Of a DNA stretch of 16,251 nt, positions 14,620 to 16,251 are shown in pieces (within the stretch, counting starts at the first letter, position 1; each line of letters opens with the position of its first letter). The DNA comes from a bacterium. GTDB lineage: Bacteria > Babelota > Babeliae > Babelales > Chromulinivoraceae. The position numbers and the translations under genes were made by a program. The notes below the pieces were generated by a model. The model did no database searches and was not told the origin of the DNA. It saw only the letters and a list, made by a program, of their open reading frames with translations. The stretch spans positions 1 to 16,251 of the forward strand of contig CANCGK010000009.1 of assembly GCA_947377595.1 (NCBI GenBank), written 5' to 3'.

Positions 14620-15750
14620 TTAAATTTTATCGTCTAAAATATCTTGTCGATACTGTTTCATTAATTTTACCATGAATGCAACATTATGAATCGTTGCAAG
14701 TGTGTCTGCAATCGGTTCGTGAGCCTTGAAAAGGTGATGAACATAACTTGTTGTATAGTTTTTACAGGTGTAGCATGTGCATTGCGGATCGATTGGCCCA
14801 AAATTAAGTTTATGTTTACCATGGGTAATTTTAACGGTCCCTTGTGATGAAAATAGATGTCCATGACGTGCACATTTTGTTGGATGTGAACTGTCAAAAG
14901 TATCGATTCCAAGGGGTACAATTTCTTCGATGGCAGGTAAATCGCCAATGCCCAGTAAGTGGTTTGGTTTTTCGTACGGTAATTGTGGAATCGTGTAGCC
15001 AAGCATGTCGATCATTTCGTTATGATTTTTACCGACACTGCCACCAATTGCAAAGCCATCAAAAGGCAAAGCGGTTAAGGTTTTGCAACTTAATGATCGA
15101 AAATCTTTGTTGATACCACCATGAATAACCGCATAAATCGCTTGATTGTTAGGGTTTTTAAGATGCTCATCGAGCGATCTTTTTTCCCAGCGATGTGTTC
15201 TATCCAGGGATTTTTTAAGTTGCTTTTCGTCGATATGATAAGGCGGTAATTCATCAAATGGAATAATAATATCTGCGCCAAGATCTTTTTGAGCTAAAAT
15301 CGAAGTTTCTGGTGTTAAGATAATCTTTGCACCATCGCGATAGGATCGAAACGTGACGCCTTCTTCTTTAATTTTGCACACAGAGTTTTGCTGGCTTTTT
15401 GTTCCCTTGCTTTTTAGTTCGTCTTTGACGGTGCCGTACGCAAGGCTAAATACCTGAAAGCCTCCAGAATCGGTGATAATCGGTTGATTGCGGTTGATAA
15501 ATTTATGCAAGCCACCAGCAGCTTTGACGACATCTGGCCCTGGGTGCAAGAGTAAGTGATAGGTGTTACAAAACATCAACTGTTGTTCCATCGATTCGAG
15601 CATCTGATTATCAAGCGCTTTGAGTGTTCCGTTGGTACCAACAGCGACAAAGTTTGGTGTATCAATGATGCCGTGAGGGGTGATAATTTGCCCCACACGA
15701 GCTTTTGATTTTTTTGATTGATGAATGATTTTAAAAGAAAAGTAACTCAT
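14620..15750 (-). CDS. tgt: tRNA-guanine transglycosylase Tgt, with an altered substrate pocket
   Basis: Tgt swaps guanine 34 in tRNAs with GUN anticodons for preQ1 (most bacteria) or queuine (eukaryotes and some parasites). At 376 residues it is full length. Visible are the general catalytic DSGGFQVFSL (94-103), FDELPPY (165-171), the glycine loop IGGSVGKN (235-242), GIGD (267-270), the nucleophile D286 in GIDTFDSSHPT, and the zinc site C324-x-C326-x2-C329 with H355 in TIHN. Two points are odd. The cysteine of the usual bacterial FDECTPY is leucine (168). The usual GGLAVG loop is one residue shorter (GGSVG). Both positions line the base pocket. The sequence DSSHP also replaces the common DC(V/A)(M/L)P. 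The gene heads an operon with the methyltransferase and permease genes. The start at 15750 has only a weak GATAGA site. Enzyme identity is certain; the queuine reading is a hypothesis. Confidence 0.97.
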   Translation of the reverse strand: MSYFSFKIIHQSKKSKARVGQIITPHGIIDTPNFVAVGTNGTLKALDNQMLESMEQQLMFCNTYHLLLHPGPDVVKAAGGLHKFINRNQPIITDSGGFQVFSLAYGTVKDELKSKGTKSQQNSVCKIKEEGVTFRSYRDGAKIILTPETSILAQKDLGADIIIPFDELPPYHIDEKQLKKSLDRTHRWEKRSLDEHLKNPNNQAIYAVIHGGINKDFRSLSCKTLTALPFDGFAIGGSVGKNHNEMIDMLGYTIPQLPYEKPNHLLGIGDLPAIEEIVPLGIDTFDSSHPTKCARHGHLFSSQGTVKITHGKHKLNFGPIDPQCTCYTCKNYTTSYVHHLFKAHEPIADTLATIHNVAFMVKLMKQYRQDILDDKI

Positions 15751-15789
15751 AATGTTCTATCGATTAAATTTTTAGGTAGTACGAAAAAA

Positions 15790-15809
15790 GATATACAGAT
15801 AAGTATATC
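15790..15809 (-). promoter_or_regulatory. Palindrome overlapping a possible -10 box of the tgt operon
   Basis: GATATAC (15790-15796) and GTATATC (15803-15809) form a perfect 7-bp inverted repeat around a 6-base loop, flanked by A and T runs. On the minus strand, TATACT at 15802-15807 lies in the right arm and is a fair -10 box about 50 bases before tgt, but no good -35 is seen 17 bases further. It could be an operator, or simply an AT-rich hairpin in the leader. The rest of the 215-base divergent gap (15751-15965) holds only this and the rightward promoter. Confidence 0.35.
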
Positions 15810-15896
15810 GCTTTTTAAAAAAATATAAAAATGAATGGCGTTGAAGGGTTGAATAATTGTTATAAAATTTTTCTGTGCAAATAGAATGATAGCCTT

Positions 15897-15925
15897 TTGA
15901 CTGACTGATAATTTTGTGTAAGAAT
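15897..15925 (+). promoter_or_regulatory. Promoter of the exported protein gene at 15966
   Basis: TTGACT (15897-15902, 5 of 6) is followed after 17 bases by AAGAAT (15920-15925, 4 of 6). Transcription would start near 15932, leaving a leader of about 34 bases. A perfect TATAAT at 15947-15952 lies only 13 bases before the ATG and has no matching -35, so it is less likely to be the main promoter. Confidence 0.45.
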
Positions 15926-15965
15926 GATCATAAGATACGTTAAAAATATAATCGAAAGATCGTGT

Positions 15966-16251
15966 ATGAATAAAAAAATAGCCGCAGTTTTATTGCTTGG
16001 TTTTTATGGCCAGCAAGTTGATGCTATGGATGCAAACAATATACTTGAAATTGATGTTTTAGGCATAAGTCGCGATGGGCAACCTTCGTCGGCTGTAAGT
16101 CAGGGTCAAGGCACATGGACAGATGTTGTGAGTCCTGATGCGTTGAATTGGAATCAGAATTCTTTAGGTAGTAACCCTTCTTCGCCCTCAGGTTCACGAT
16201 CTCGATCTCGTGCAAATTCTAATGCATCTGATGCTTCTAGTGTTTTTGAAG
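15966..16251 (+). CDS. N-terminal part of an exported protein, cut by the window end
   Basis: An ATG at 15966 opens a frame with no stop through the last base, giving the first 95 residues. MNKKIAAVLLLGFYGQQVDA is a typical Sec signal peptide, probably cut after VDA (residue 20). The mature part seen so far is polar: an Asp/Asn/Ile-rich start, then a Ser/Asn/Gly/Pro-rich stretch with an SRSRSRANSNAS run near 78-89, which looks disordered. I recognise no domain. Codon use and the signal peptide resemble the minus-strand cassette proteins, so it may be another secreted protein of the same kind, transcribed divergently from tgt. The start is supported by the signal peptide and the upstream promoter. 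The ribosome-binding site (GAAAGA) is weak. Confidence 0.8.
   Translation, partial: MNKKIAAVLLLGFYGQQVDAMDANNILEIDVLGISRDGQPSSAVSQGQGTWTDVVSPDALNWNQNSLGSNPSSPSGSRSRSRANSNASDASSVFE

Noticed and set aside
14290..14637. A 115-residue plus-strand open frame opposite the methyltransferase gene, and similar frames opposite tgt and the permease gene
   Set aside because: They lie wholly opposite well-supported conserved genes, lack ribosome-binding sites, and have compositions expected of antisense frames.
15751..15830. preQ1 riboswitch in front of tgt
   Set aside because: The leader has no class I hairpin with an A-rich pseudoknot tail and no Shine-Dalgarno pairing element. Only a short AT palindrome is visible.
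16024..16215. 63-residue minus-strand frame at the right edge
   Set aside because: It is opposite a gene with a clear signal peptide and promoter, and has no initiation signal of its own.

Overview
The window reads as a piece of an AT-rich, reduced, host-dependent Gram-negative-type bacterial genome. The best fit is the Dependentiae (TM6) type, with other amoeba- or protist-associated lineages as alternatives. This rests on overall character: recognisable core enzymes (MraY, Tgt, a SpoU methyltransferase), an APC-type amino-acid transporter, and a large share of Sec-exported, single-span, coiled-coil proteins with no family I can name. No 16S gene or other phylogenetic marker is present, so the assignment is an inference.

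Layout. (1) 1-1388, plus strand: the tail of an unrecognised protein, then mraY with its own promoter (CTGACA-N17-TAATAT). (2) 1397-12173, minus strand: five consecutive genes for exported membrane-anchored proteins of 459, 977, 826, 860 and 317 residues, in transcription order. They appear to form three units: 459+977 (terminator 7748-7772), 826+860 (weak terminator near 2516-2540) and 317 alone (terminator 1397-1425). The 977, 826 and 860 proteins are paralogues. They share an N-terminal 'SP..Q' module with a TG..PT.EI tail, an 'LLFKQ.(F/Y).AQ' motif, a 'QTA..IA.(N/E)' helix and a membrane span of the type A..G..V.A.VIGT. The 317 protein carries a similar span, and the 459 protein has the same exported, one-span, coiled-coil plan. 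Three genes have recent in-frame internal duplications. (3) 12174-12548: a gene-free stretch holding the promoter of the 459-residue gene, a perfect 19-bp inverted repeat, and a 190-bp GC-rich structured element with perfect terminal inverted repeats and a 10-bp flanking direct repeat. It looks like a MITE inserted into the edge of the palindrome. (4) 12549-15750, minus strand: a tight operon tgt - SpoU/TrmH methyltransferase - amino-acid permease, with ribosome-binding sites overlapping or abutting the preceding stop codons. (5) 15751-16251: a divergent promoter region and the start of another exported protein, cut by the window end.

How it fits together: region 2 looks like a co-regulated cassette that builds cell-envelope or host-interface proteins. 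Two of its promoters share the block around -35 and two share the -10 block. Region 4 combines tRNA/rRNA modification with nutrient uptake. Tgt has lost the cysteine usually found in its substrate pocket and has a one-residue-shorter glycine loop, which raises the possibility that it salvages host queuine rather than using preQ1. The most novel items are the paralogous exported-protein cassette and the 190-bp structured element.
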